Shown here one piece after another: positions 1-5,673 of a stretch of 10,816 nucleotides of DNA. The stretch spans positions 1-10,816 of the forward strand of contig JACMPS010000244.1 of NCBI GenBank assembly GCA_014377395.1, read 5' to 3'. Source of the stretch: Chthonomonadaceae bacterium. Lineage in GTDB: Bacteria; Armatimonadota; Chthonomonadetes; Chthonomonadales; Chthonomonadaceae. How positions within the stretch are numbered: the stretch's first letter is position 1; every line of letters begins with the position of its first letter. The position numbers were made by a program, and so were the translations under genes. The notes below the pieces were generated by a model. That model ran no database searches. It saw only the letters and a program-made list of their open reading frames with translations, and had not been told where the DNA came from.

Positions 1-1
1 C

Positions 2-1003
2 ACTTACGTTCACGCAAGCAATCTGCCCGAAGGAAGCCGCCCTGTCGCACCGGGATGGCAGTTTTCCACCCTCGTCGTGTTGCCCGAAACGCCGTCATGC
101 TGGACACAGGTTCTCGACAACCTGCGGGTAGTGAGCGAGAAAACCCAGGGCGAGACGGCGGCGGAGCAGTTGAAAGCGGTACTCCCCCTTCTTTCGGTGC
201 GTCCGCTTCTGCTCGGAGATGGTTACTACGGCAGTGTGGCGTTTCTAGGGGCGAGTGCCGCCCTGCCGTGTGACGTTCTGCTTCGCCTTGCTAAAAACCG
301 AGTGCTGTACCGCCCTGCCCCGCCACGTCCCCAAAAGCCCGGACGGGGGCAACCCAAAAAGGACGGAACAGAGTTCGCCTGTCACCGTCCCGACACGCAC
401 GGCGAACCTGATGCGAGGTGGGAGGGAAGCGATGCGCTCGGTCAACCGCTCGAAGTGCGGGTCTGGAAGCGTCTGCATTGGAAGCGAACGCGCCAGATCG
501 AAGTGAGCGTGATCCGGGTGGTGCGCCCTCACGCCGCCGAAACGGAGCGCGACCCGCGCACGAGTTGGTTTGTGTTTCGAGGCGAGGAGCTTCCCCCGCT
601 TTCTGAAATCGCCGGACTGTACAGACGGCGCTACGGACAGGAACACGGCTACCGAGCCGACAAACAAACGCTGATGTGGGACACGCCCCGACTGCGAACG
701 CCTGACGGGTTCCAGACCTGGACGGACGTGGTGGCGGCGACCCGCAACCTTCTGTTTCTGGCGCGACCTCTCGCCACCGAGGCACGTCAGCCCTGGGAAA
801 ACAAACGTCGGGAACTGAGCCTCTCGCAAGTGCGGCGGGCAATGGGACGAATACTTGCCCAGTTGCCCCCGCTCACACGCCGGGTGAAACCACGCGGGAA
901 ATCGCCGGGGCGTGCCGAAGGAGCAAAAATCGGGAGGGCGACCCGCTACAAAGTCGTCTACAAAGCCAAACCGAAGACCGAAACCAAAATTAGCTTTGTC
1001 TAA
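2..1003 (+). CDS. DDE transposase, C-terminal part (5' end outside window)
   Basis: This is the last 333 residues of an insertion-sequence transposase; the frame is open to the left edge, so the true start and the first catalytic Asp lie outside. The motif LLGDGYYGS gives the second catalytic Asp (codon 218-220). LYRRRYGQEHGYR gives the Y-R-E signature with the catalytic Glu at 641-643, and LRTPDGFQTWTDVVAATRNLL follows it. A basic tail (PRGKSPGRAEGAK) closes the protein. From memory this pattern matches a widespread family of full-length (roughly 430 residue) IS701/IS4-type DDE transposases; the exact family name is recall, not a search. The reading frame is intact to TAA at 1001, so nothing visible suggests decay. 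The right end of the element must lie in 1004-1290, but its terminal inverted repeat cannot be identified without the left end. Overlapping reverse-strand frames here are shadows caused by high GC. Confidence 0.9.
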   Translation, partial: TYVHASNLPEGSRPVAPGWQFSTLVVLPETPSCWTQVLDNLRVVSEKTQGETAAEQLKAVLPLLSVRPLLLGDGYYGSVAFLGASAALPCDVLLRLAKNRVLYRPAPPRPQKPGRGQPKKDGTEFACHRPDTHGEPDARWEGSDALGQPLEVRVWKRLHWKRTRQIEVSVIRVVRPHAAETERDPRTSWFVFRGEELPPLSEIAGLYRRRYGQEHGYRADKQTLMWDTPRLRTPDGFQTWTDVVAATRNLLFLARPLATEARQPWENKRRELSLSQVRRAMGRILAQLPPLTRRVKPRGKSPGRAEGAKIGRATRYKVVYKAKPKTETKISFV

Positions 1004-1290
1004 ACGTCAATTTGCGTCTTTGCGCGAGAGAATCCTCTTTCCCTCTCTCCGTCTTTCTCTGTGCCTCTGTGTTCTCTAACGCAGTGGGTGGTATATTTAG
1101 ATTCCTTGCGTAAGGTGAGTTACTAAATTCACCCTCATAAAACGCGACAAAGGCGTCGAAGGTTCAGTGTTTTTGGCAGGTGAAAGACGAAAATGACTCG
1201 ACAATGTTGCGTTTTGTGGCAAAATGGTAGCGTCACCTTAAAAAAGGAAAACCGCCGGAACAAAAGAGATCGAAAAAGGGGGGGAGAGCG
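1004..1290. other. gene-free gap, probably containing the right end of the IS
   Basis: This stretch lies between the transposase stop and the TIM-barrel start. Its first part holds the 8-bp tandem phrases listed separately (1011-1072). The remainder is AT-richer and includes a small CCTTGCGTAAGG dyad, but no convincing promoter with both hexamers. A G-rich run, GGGGAG at 1281-1286, sits just before the ATG at 1291 and is the likely ribosome binding site of the next gene. The IS boundary and any target-site duplication should be here but cannot be placed from one end only. Confidence 0.5.
1011..1072. repeat. short tandem phrases TTTGCGTC/TTTGCGCG and CTCTGTGC/CTCTGTGT
   Basis: Two 8-bp units occur as tandem pairs: TTTGCGTC then TTTGCGCG at 1011-1026, and CTCTGTGC then CTCTGTGT at 1057-1072, with a pyrimidine-rich stretch between them. 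Very similar intergenic phrases are common in several bacterial phyla (recall, not searched). A related phrase of 10-bp units lies at 4071-4100. The function is unknown; it reads as a dispersed intergenic repeat rather than coding DNA. Confidence 0.5.
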
Positions 1291-2091
1291 ATGACAATGG
1301 AGTTGAAAAGCAAACTTGCGGTTCAGATGTATACGATTCGCGACTTTACAAAGACCGAACAGGGGTTGCAGGAAAGTCTGCAAAAGATTTCCGAGATGGG
1401 TTATCCCTCGGTGCAGGTGTCGGCGGTGGGAGCGTTGGAGGGTGAAAACGCAACCGTAAACGCCCGACAAATGAAAGCCATGCTCGACGAAAACGGGTTG
1501 ACCTGCTGTGCGACGCACCGTAGTTTCCATTCGTTGCGAGACAAGACCGAGCAGGAAATCGAGTTCCACCAAACGCTCAATTGCAACTATGTGGCGATTG
1601 GGGGACTACCGGGCGAATACGAAAAGGCGAACGAAGAGGGCTACCGCCGCTTTATCGCCGATGCCGCCGAGGTAAGCGCGAAACTGAAAGCCGCCGGAAT
1701 CGGATTCGGGTATCACAATCACGCGCACGAGTTTCGCCGCTTCGAGAATTCACGGCGCACCCTCTTTGACCTTTTCATTGAGGAGGGCGGGGCAAACCTT
1801 TTGCTTGAGATTGATGTTTACTGGGCGGTTCACGCGGGAGTAAATCCTATTTCTCTGTTCGAACGGGTGAAGGGGCGTGTTCCCGTCACTCACCTGAAGG
1901 ATAAGGAAGTCATTGCCGGGGAGGAACCCGTAATGGCGGCTATTGGCGAGGGAAATCTGGACTGGAAGAACATTCTGCCCGCCCTTGATTCTGCCGGGGT
2001 GGAGTGGTATTGCGTGGAGCAGGACGTTTGCCGACGTGATCCCTTTGACTGTTTGCGTTCCTCTTATCACTACCTGACGACGGAGTTTTAA
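1291..2091 (+). CDS. sugar phosphate isomerase/epimerase family TIM-barrel protein
   Basis: This 266-residue cytosolic protein has the layout of the AP endonuclease 2-like / xylose isomerase-like TIM barrels, which isomerise or epimerise sugars, inosose or hydroxypyruvate using a bound divalent metal. It opens with LAVQMYTIRDF (first strand). It then has YHNHAHEF at 141-148, LLEIDVYWAVHAG at 171-183, THLKDKEV at 200-207 and WYCVEQD at 239-245. Glu147, Asp175, His201 and Glu243 are the probable metal ligands by comparison with the family; the 26-residue Asp-to-His spacing fits tagatose 3-epimerase-type enzymes. The length is normal for a single-domain member. The start is ATG 1291, four bases after GGAG; ATG 1297 has a ten-base spacing and is a real alternative. 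The gene stands alone and converges on the permease gene, so no neighbour points to a substrate. Confidence 0.88.
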   Translation: MTMELKSKLAVQMYTIRDFTKTEQGLQESLQKISEMGYPSVQVSAVGALEGENATVNARQMKAMLDENGLTCCATHRSFHSLRDKTEQEIEFHQTLNCNYVAIGGLPGEYEKANEEGYRRFIADAAEVSAKLKAAGIGFGYHNHAHEFRRFENSRRTLFDLFIEEGGANLLLEIDVYWAVHAGVNPISLFERVKGRVPVTHLKDKEVIAGEEPVMAAIGEGNLDWKNILPALDSAGVEWYCVEQDVCRRDPFDCLRSSYHYLTTEF

Positions 2092-2097
2092 GCGTCT

Positions 2098-2144
2098 GGG
2101 GCATTACTTTTCGCACCTTCGCTGAGAGTCAAGAGCAATGCCCC
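2098..2144. terminator. inverted repeat between convergent genes (possible weak bidirectional terminator)
   Basis: GGGGCATT (2098-2105) and AATGCCCC (2137-2144) are perfect 8-bp arms separated by 31 bases, between the TIM-barrel stop (2091) and the permease stop (2146-2144). There is no adjoining T-run on either strand and the loop is long, so a classical intrinsic terminator is doubtful. The right arm belongs to a TGTAGGGGC phrase on the minus strand that recurs at 5540, so this may be a dispersed repeat that ended up in a terminator position. Confidence 0.4.
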
Positions 2145-3031
2145 TACACATCACGCTTCTGGAAAATCACGACGCCGAGCAGAAACGTTGCAAGGATGTA
2201 GACCGCGACATAAACTCCCTCAGCGCGTTCGATTTGAGGGAGAGAGTGCGTTGTTTGTTCCAGAAGACGCGGCGAAGAGCCGATACGCCCAAAAGGGCCC
2301 ATTTCGGTCAGAATGCCGCCGAGTGCCTCCTCCACCCACCAACTGACGTAGCCCTGCGGCACAAGAAAACCGGAAACCCGCGCAATTTTTTGCAGGATGT
2401 CCACGTCGTAGAATTTGCTGAGAAGGCTGAGAATACCGTCCGCCCAGGCAAGTGCGGAAAGCGCAATCGCTAAGGACGTTCCAAAAAGTCGTTGTGCAAA
2501 CGTGGAAAACGTGAGCGTGAGCGTCCCAAAAATCACCGGGAAAAGTGTGGCTATTGCTCCGGCTTTCAACATTGGAGTGCGGTCGGAATGGGTCTGAAAC
2601 GAAAGGGACGCCCAGGCAAGCACCGTCCAGACGAGAACACTCGAAATCAGGACGACTTGAATTCCGATCCATTTACCGAGCAAAATCTGCCAGCGCGGAA
2701 TTGGCTTCGGCAGGATCGTAGAAAGCAGTCCTCGCTCGATCTCCGAAGAGATCACCCCGCCCGCCAGCAACAGCGCAAACAGAGAAGAAAGCGATTTGAT
2801 GGCGGCAAGACAGAGCAAAGTGACAACGCTGATGGCAGAAGGATAAATCATGCCCTCGGCTCTCCATGCGGGAATTCGCCCGATGGAGACATTGTAGTTA
2901 AGCCGCAAGCGGATAAAATAGAGGACACAGGAAAGTAAAAGCACCAACATTCCGAGCAGTCCCGCCCCAACGAGCGTTTTGCGACGGACTGCCTCTCTCA
3001 GCGTCAGACCTGCGATAGTGAAAACTGCCAT
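2144..3031 (-). CDS. ABC-2 type transporter permease subunit
   Basis: This 295-residue integral membrane protein should be the channel half of an ABC exporter of the NosY/ABC-2 type. Hydrophobic segments lie at about 20-40, 66-95, 121-143, 157-180, 184-203 and 273-291. The segment GGVISSEIERGLLSTILPKP at 91-110, followed by IPRWQILLGKWIG, is the characteristic cytoplasmic coupling region of ABC-2 permeases (SxEIExGTL...P.sR...l.GK). The MAVFTIAGLTLREAVRRKTL start and the short charged end QKRDV are typical. A soluble loop at about 205-270 precedes the last helix. The gene begins 15 bases after the smpB stop on the same strand, so the two are probably co-transcribed. The partner ATPase is not in the window, so the substrate is unknown. 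The ATG at 3031 has only a weak AAAGAG upstream. The stop codon TAG falls inside a dispersed TGTAGGGGC repeat. Confidence 0.88.
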   Translation of the reverse strand: MAVFTIAGLTLREAVRRKTLVGAGLLGMLVLLLSCVLYFIRLRLNYNVSIGRIPAWRAEGMIYPSAISVVTLLCLAAIKSLSSLFALLLAGGVISSEIERGLLSTILPKPIPRWQILLGKWIGIQVVLISSVLVWTVLAWASLSFQTHSDRTPMLKAGAIATLFPVIFGTLTLTFSTFAQRLFGTSLAIALSALAWADGILSLLSKFYDVDILQKIARVSGFLVPQGYVSWWVEEALGGILTEMGPFGRIGSSPRLLEQTTHSLPQIERAEGVYVAVYILATFLLGVVIFQKRDV

Positions 3032-3046
3032 AGGACTCTTTCTTGC

Positions 3047-3541
3047 TTAGCCTTCTTTGAGTTGACGCTGTGCTTCGCGGCTACGGTCGCGGTCTGCGAT
3101 TGACTCTCGCTTATCGAAGAGTTTTTTGCCACGCGCAAGCCCGATTTCCAGTTTTGCAAAGCCACGCTGAAAAAAGAGGGAAAGCGGCACAATCGTGAGA
3201 CCTTTGAGTTCGGTTTGCTGTTGCAACTCGGCAATTTGCCAGCGATGAAGCAGGATTTTGCGCTTACGCTTTTCGTCTACGTTGTAGCGGTTGCCCTGCA
3301 CATACGGGGCAATGGAAAGGTTGAAAAGCCATGCCTCGCCATTCTCGATGCGAATGAAGGAGTCTACAAAGTTCAGTTTGCCGTCACGCAACGACTTGAC
3401 TTCCGTTCCGACAAGCACCAGCCCTGCCTCGTAAGTGTCGAGAATCTCGAACTCATAACGGGCGCGGCGATTATAAGCAATTTGTTTTCGGGCGTTCGCT
3501 TCGTGTGCGGCGGCAACTTTCAAGGGATCGGGTTTGTTCAT
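3047..3541 (-). CDS. smpB: SsrA-binding protein SmpB
   Basis: SmpB binds tmRNA (SsrA) and delivers it to ribosomes stalled on damaged messages, allowing peptide tagging and ribosome release. From the chosen ATG the protein has 164 residues, normal for the family. It starts MNKPDPLK, then has IAYNRRARYEFEILDTYEAG, then GTEVKSLRDGKLNFVDSF, the SmpB signature region. YVQGNRYNVDEKRKRKILLH and LFFQRGFAKLEIGLARGKKL follow, ending in a basic DKRESIADRDRSREAQRQ tail that is disordered until it enters the mRNA channel. A GTG start at 3595 would add 18 residues. Those are encoded by the inverted repeat at 3553-3634, so I prefer ATG 3541, although the GTG has the better GAGG spacing. A lone -10-like TATACT lies on the minus strand at 3689-3684 without a good -35. 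The tmRNA gene is not in the window. The ABC permease follows in the same unit. Confidence 0.96.
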   Translation of the reverse strand: MNKPDPLKVAAAHEANARKQIAYNRRARYEFEILDTYEAGLVLVGTEVKSLRDGKLNFVDSFIRIENGEAWLFNLSIAPYVQGNRYNVDEKRKRKILLHRWQIAELQQQTELKGLTIVPLSLFFQRGFAKLEIGLARGKKLFDKRESIADRDRSREAQRQLKEG

Positions 3542-3552
3542 GAGGGTAAGAA

Positions 3553-3634
3553 AGTGTTGAGTGTTAAGTGATAGGTGTTGAGAATGAAGTGCCACTGACT
3601 TATCCTCAACACTTGACGCCTAACCCTCTACACT
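3553..3634. repeat. large imperfect inverted repeat in the smpB leader
   Basis: A 30-base arm at 3553-3582 (AGTGTTGAGTG...GGTGTTGAG) and the reverse complement of 3605-3634 agree at 23 of 30 positions by hand alignment. The innermost eight bases are perfect (GTGTTGAG with CTCAACAC). The 22-base spacer contains a small AGTGCCACT palindrome. The base of the structure ends 11 bases before the smpB ATG on the minus strand, so the smpB message would carry it as a long hairpin. It could be a mobile miniature repeat, a leader regulatory hairpin, or both. Confidence 0.6.
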
Positions 3635-3735
3635 CCGCTTGTCTTCTCCAGTAGGGTGGCGAGACTAAATTTTTGTTGAGGAGAGTATACCCCGTTTCGG
3701 TTTCGTTGGGGAGAAGGAGTGAGATTTGGGAGAGT

Positions 3736-3801
3736 CCGGGGAATGAAGTCCGGGGAGTAAATTCCCCGGCTACACAGAAGCGAAGTCCCCATTCGTGGAC
3801 T
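3736..3801. repeat. composite repeat with two adjacent hairpins
   Basis: CCGGGGA occurs twice as a direct repeat (3736-3742 and 3750-3756). The second copy pairs perfectly with TCCCCGG at 3763-3769 around the six-base loop GTAAAT. Fourteen bases later AGTCCCC and GTGGACT (3784-3801) pair with one mismatch around ATTC. The first copy can pair with the same right arm, so alternative folds exist. The phrase GTAAATTCCCCGGCTACACA resembles dispersed intergenic repeats I recall from other bacterial genomes; that resemblance was not searched. Confidence 0.55.
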
Positions 3802-3872
3802 CGATGCAAAGGCGACAGCGATTTCATTTCAACCTTTGGAACCCTTTCGCTTCAGTTGCAAATACGATTCGG

Positions 3873-3887
3873 GTGTCCGCAGGACAC
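3873..3887. repeat. compact palindrome GTGTCC-GCA-GGACAC
   Basis: Perfect 6-bp arms flank a three-base loop. It is REP-like in size and GC content and lies between the hairpin pair and the GGAATTCATTCC element. There is no T-run, so it is unlikely to be an intrinsic terminator. Confidence 0.5.
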
Positions 3888-3909
3888 GGGGCGGCACGCC
3901 TCACAGCGC

Positions 3910-3935
3910 GGAATTCATTCCTGCGGCAAGTGTAC
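3910..3935 (+). repeat. dispersed repeat, copy A (GGAATTCATTCC + TGCGGCAAGTGTAC)
   Basis: This 26-base sequence starts with the palindrome GGAATTCATTCC and continues TGCGGCAAGTGTAC. A second copy in the same orientation at 5593-5618 is identical at 24 of 26 positions. The two differences are C/T changes within the palindromic half, and the 14-base tail is unchanged. Both copies lie upstream of a plus-strand gene. Confidence 0.7.
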
Positions 3936-4070
3936 TTCATTTCGCGCTAAGGGACAAGATAAGTGCATAAGGGGGGGGAACAAAAGTGTTGCGCCAACTC
4001 CTCTGAGCATAGTGAAAATCACGAACGGTATTTGCCTTCCTTTTCTTCTCTCTTCGTATTCTGCATTTTA

Positions 4071-4100
4071 ATCTGTGTCCATCGGTGTTAATCTGTGGAT
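4071..4100. repeat. three imperfect 10-bp units (ATCTGTGTCC type)
   Basis: ATCTGTGTCC, ATCGGTGTTA and ATCTGTGGAT follow each other directly, 56 bases before the glycosyltransferase start. Phrases like this are widespread in gene gaps of many bacteria (recall, not searched). It resembles the CTCTGTG units at 1057-1072. Confidence 0.55.
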
Positions 4101-4155
4101 AGATTCTCCTCCGTATCTCCAAAAATTGAGGCGGTTTGGGTAAACTGAAACCACT

Positions 4156-5442
4156 ATGAAAATCATTCAACTGACGCCCGGAACCGGCTCGTTTTATTGT
4201 GGAACCTGTTTGCGCGATAACGCCCTCGTTTCGGCATTGCGGCGGCAGGGGCATGACGCACTCATGGTGCCGCTTTATCTCGATCCGGCACTCGACGAAG
4301 TGGCGGCTTCGGAGGGCGCACCCATTTTTTACGGGGGCATCAATGTTTACCTTCAACAGAAATCGGGATTTTTCCGCAAGACGCCCCGGTTTGTAGATGC
4401 GCTTTTCGACTCGGTGACGGCACTGAAATCCGCCGCAAAACGAGCGGGAATGACCGACCCTTCCGAGTTGGGAGACCTCACGCTTTCCACCCTCAAAGGT
4501 GAAGACGGAAACCAGAGCAAAGAACTGGAGCGACTCGTGCAATGGCTTACGACGGAAATAAAGCCCGATGTCGTCTGCCTCTCAAACGCCCTTTTGCTCG
4601 GTCTGGCACGGCGCATCAAAGAACAGACGGGCGCAAAAGTTTACTGTACGCTTCAAGGCGAGGACTATTTTCTCGACCTGCTGAAAGAGCCGTCTCGGAG
4701 CGAGTGCTGGCGCGTGCTGGGTGAGCGAGGGCAGGAGGTAGACGGCTTTATCGCCGTAAGCCACTACTACGCCGAGGTGATGACCCGCCGTGCCTCTCTT
4801 CCAAAAGAGAAGGTTTCCGTCGTCTACAACGGAATTTCGCTTGAAGGATACCCGTCCATGCCTCGCGCAACCTTACCCGACCCGCCCGTCATCGGTTTTC
4901 TCTCGCGAATGTGCGATCTGAAAGGGTTGGGAACCCTCGTAGACGCATTTATCCTGCTTCGACAAAAGCCCGGAAGGGAGCGCGTAAAACTGCACATCGC
5001 AGGGGCACAAACCGAAGGCGATCTGCCCTATCTGGAGCGCGAAGTCGAAGATAAACTCAAGGTGGCAAACCTGTGGGGCGATTGCATACTCTCCCCTAAT
5101 ATCAGTCGTGAAGAGAAAATTGCGTTTCTGAAAAGTATCAGTGTCCTCTCGGTTCCGGCACTTTACGGGGAAGCGTTCGGGCTTTACCTCATCGAAGCAA
5201 TGGCGGCGGGTGTTCCGGTGGTGCAACCCGATCATGCCGCGTTCCCGGAAGTGTTGCAAAAAACGGGCGGCGGGCTTCTCTTCGAGGGGACAGGAGCGCA
5301 AACGCTTGCAGACGCTCTTGATTCCCTTTTGAGCAAACCAGAACAAATTTTAGAGTTGGGGAAAGCGGGGCATCATGCCGTCCATTCCCATTTCTCGGTG
5401 GAGCGTATGGCGGAAGAGGTCACGAAAGTTTTCAGTACGTGA
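4156..5442 (+). CDS. GT4 family glycosyltransferase (GT-B fold)
   Basis: This 428-residue protein should transfer a sugar from a nucleotide-sugar donor to a cell-surface or other glycan acceptor, acting in the cytoplasm or at the inner membrane face. The N-terminal acceptor domain begins MKIIQLTPGTGSFYCGTC and LRDNALVSALRRQGHDALMVPLY, a Gly/Cys-rich opening seen in a subgroup of GT4 enzymes. The hinge lies near 235-245, before VIGFLSRMCDLKGLGTLVDAF. The donor-binding domain has LHIAGAQ at 279-285 and YGEAFGLYLIEAMAAGVPVV at 337-356. This contains the EX7E pair Glu339 and Glu347 and leads into QPDHAAFPEVL. The length is normal. ATG 4156 is the natural start but has no Shine-Dalgarno sequence. 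No neighbouring glycan gene is visible, so donor and acceptor are unknown. The charged insert at about 64-130 is less conserved. Confidence 0.9.
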   Translation: MKIIQLTPGTGSFYCGTCLRDNALVSALRRQGHDALMVPLYLDPALDEVAASEGAPIFYGGINVYLQQKSGFFRKTPRFVDALFDSVTALKSAAKRAGMTDPSELGDLTLSTLKGEDGNQSKELERLVQWLTTEIKPDVVCLSNALLLGLARRIKEQTGAKVYCTLQGEDYFLDLLKEPSRSECWRVLGERGQEVDGFIAVSHYYAEVMTRRASLPKEKVSVVYNGISLEGYPSMPRATLPDPPVIGFLSRMCDLKGLGTLVDAFILLRQKPGRERVKLHIAGAQTEGDLPYLEREVEDKLKVANLWGDCILSPNISREEKIAFLKSISVLSVPALYGEAFGLYLIEAMAAGVPVVQPDHAAFPEVLQKTGGGLLFEGTGAQTLADALDSLLSKPEQILELGKAGHHAVHSHFSVERMAEEVTKVFST

Positions 5443-5539
5443 ACATTAGACCCTTTTATTCTTCTGACCGGGAGTTGAAAAGTCTCTTCTCAGAGCGAAA
5501 TTTAGTGAGTGGTGTGTGTGAAGGAAGTCGTGCAAACCA

Positions 5540-5565
5540 TGTAGGGGCGTCGCTCTCTGCGCCCG
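5540..5565 (+). repeat. TGTAGGGGC-type repeat with GGGCG/CGCCC arms
   Basis: TGTAGGGGCGTCGCTCT begins at 5540 and is matched at 15 of 17 positions by the minus strand from 2149 downward. GGGCG (5545-5549) and CGCCC (5560-5564) can pair. It lies 28 bases before copy B of the GGAATT element. Phrases beginning TGTAGGGGC are common dispersed repeats in several phyla (recall). Confidence 0.5.
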
Positions 5566-5592
5566 TTTGTGGTTGGGGGCGGAACGGGGCTC

Positions 5593-5618
5593 GGAATTTA
5601 TTTCTGCGGCAAGTGTAC
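5593..5618 (+). repeat. dispersed repeat, copy B (GGAATTTATTTC + TGCGGCAAGTGTAC)
   Basis: This is the same 26-base unit as at 3910-3935 with two C-to-T changes that weaken the palindrome. It lies in the 231 bp gap between the glycosyltransferase stop and the aldo/keto reductase start. Any frame running through this gap, including a GTG frame starting at 5439, encodes repeat DNA and not a protein I can support. Confidence 0.7.
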
Positions 5619-5673
5619 CAACTCCACTTTCTCAACAGACTTCATAACGAAAAAAAACGAAAGGACAAAGAAC

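Larger units (their letters stand above)
3635..4155. other. 521 bp gene-free repeat mosaic upstream of the glycosyltransferase gene
   Basis: No open frame here resembles a protein; the frames that exist translate repeat DNA. The region contains, in order, a TATACT-like box for smpB (3684-3689), a pair of hairpins (3736-3801), a compact palindrome (3873-3887), a GGAATTCATTCC element (3910-3935), a run of eight G (3971-3978) and a 10-bp tandem phrase (4071-4100). A weak TTGCCT (4032) and TATTCT (4057) pair with a 19-base spacer is the only promoter-like pair I found before the ATG at 4156. I searched by eye for tmRNA-like ends because of the smpB neighbour and saw none. Confidence 0.55.

Noticed and set aside
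245..829. 194-codon minus-strand frame inside the transposase
   Set aside because: It is antisense to a clearly conserved transposase frame. Long antisense frames are expected in GC-rich DNA, and the product is Arg/Pro-rich without motifs.
2492..2938. 148-codon plus-strand frame opposite the ABC permease
   Set aside because: The minus-strand frame shows membrane segments and the ABC-2 signature. The plus-strand product is a charged shadow.
3542..3595. Extended smpB starting at GTG 3595
   Set aside because: The extra 18 residues are encoded by the inverted repeat and do not look like an SmpB N-terminus. ATG 3541 gives a family-typical protein, although the GTG has the better Shine-Dalgarno spacing.
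3971..3978. Run of eight G as a phase-variation tract
   Set aside because: It is in non-coding repeat DNA, not in a reading frame or between clear promoter hexamers, so a switching role is not supported.
3673..4071. 132-codon plus-strand frame in the gap before the glycosyltransferase
   Set aside because: It translates the hairpins and dispersed repeats. The Cys/Ser/Arg-rich product resembles nothing I know, and repeat-derived frames like this are commonly misannotated.
3635..4155. tmRNA (ssrA) gene near smpB
   Set aside because: I looked for tRNA-like ends (a GGGG(G/C) start and a TTCGAATC-type T-arm with CCA) on both strands and saw none.
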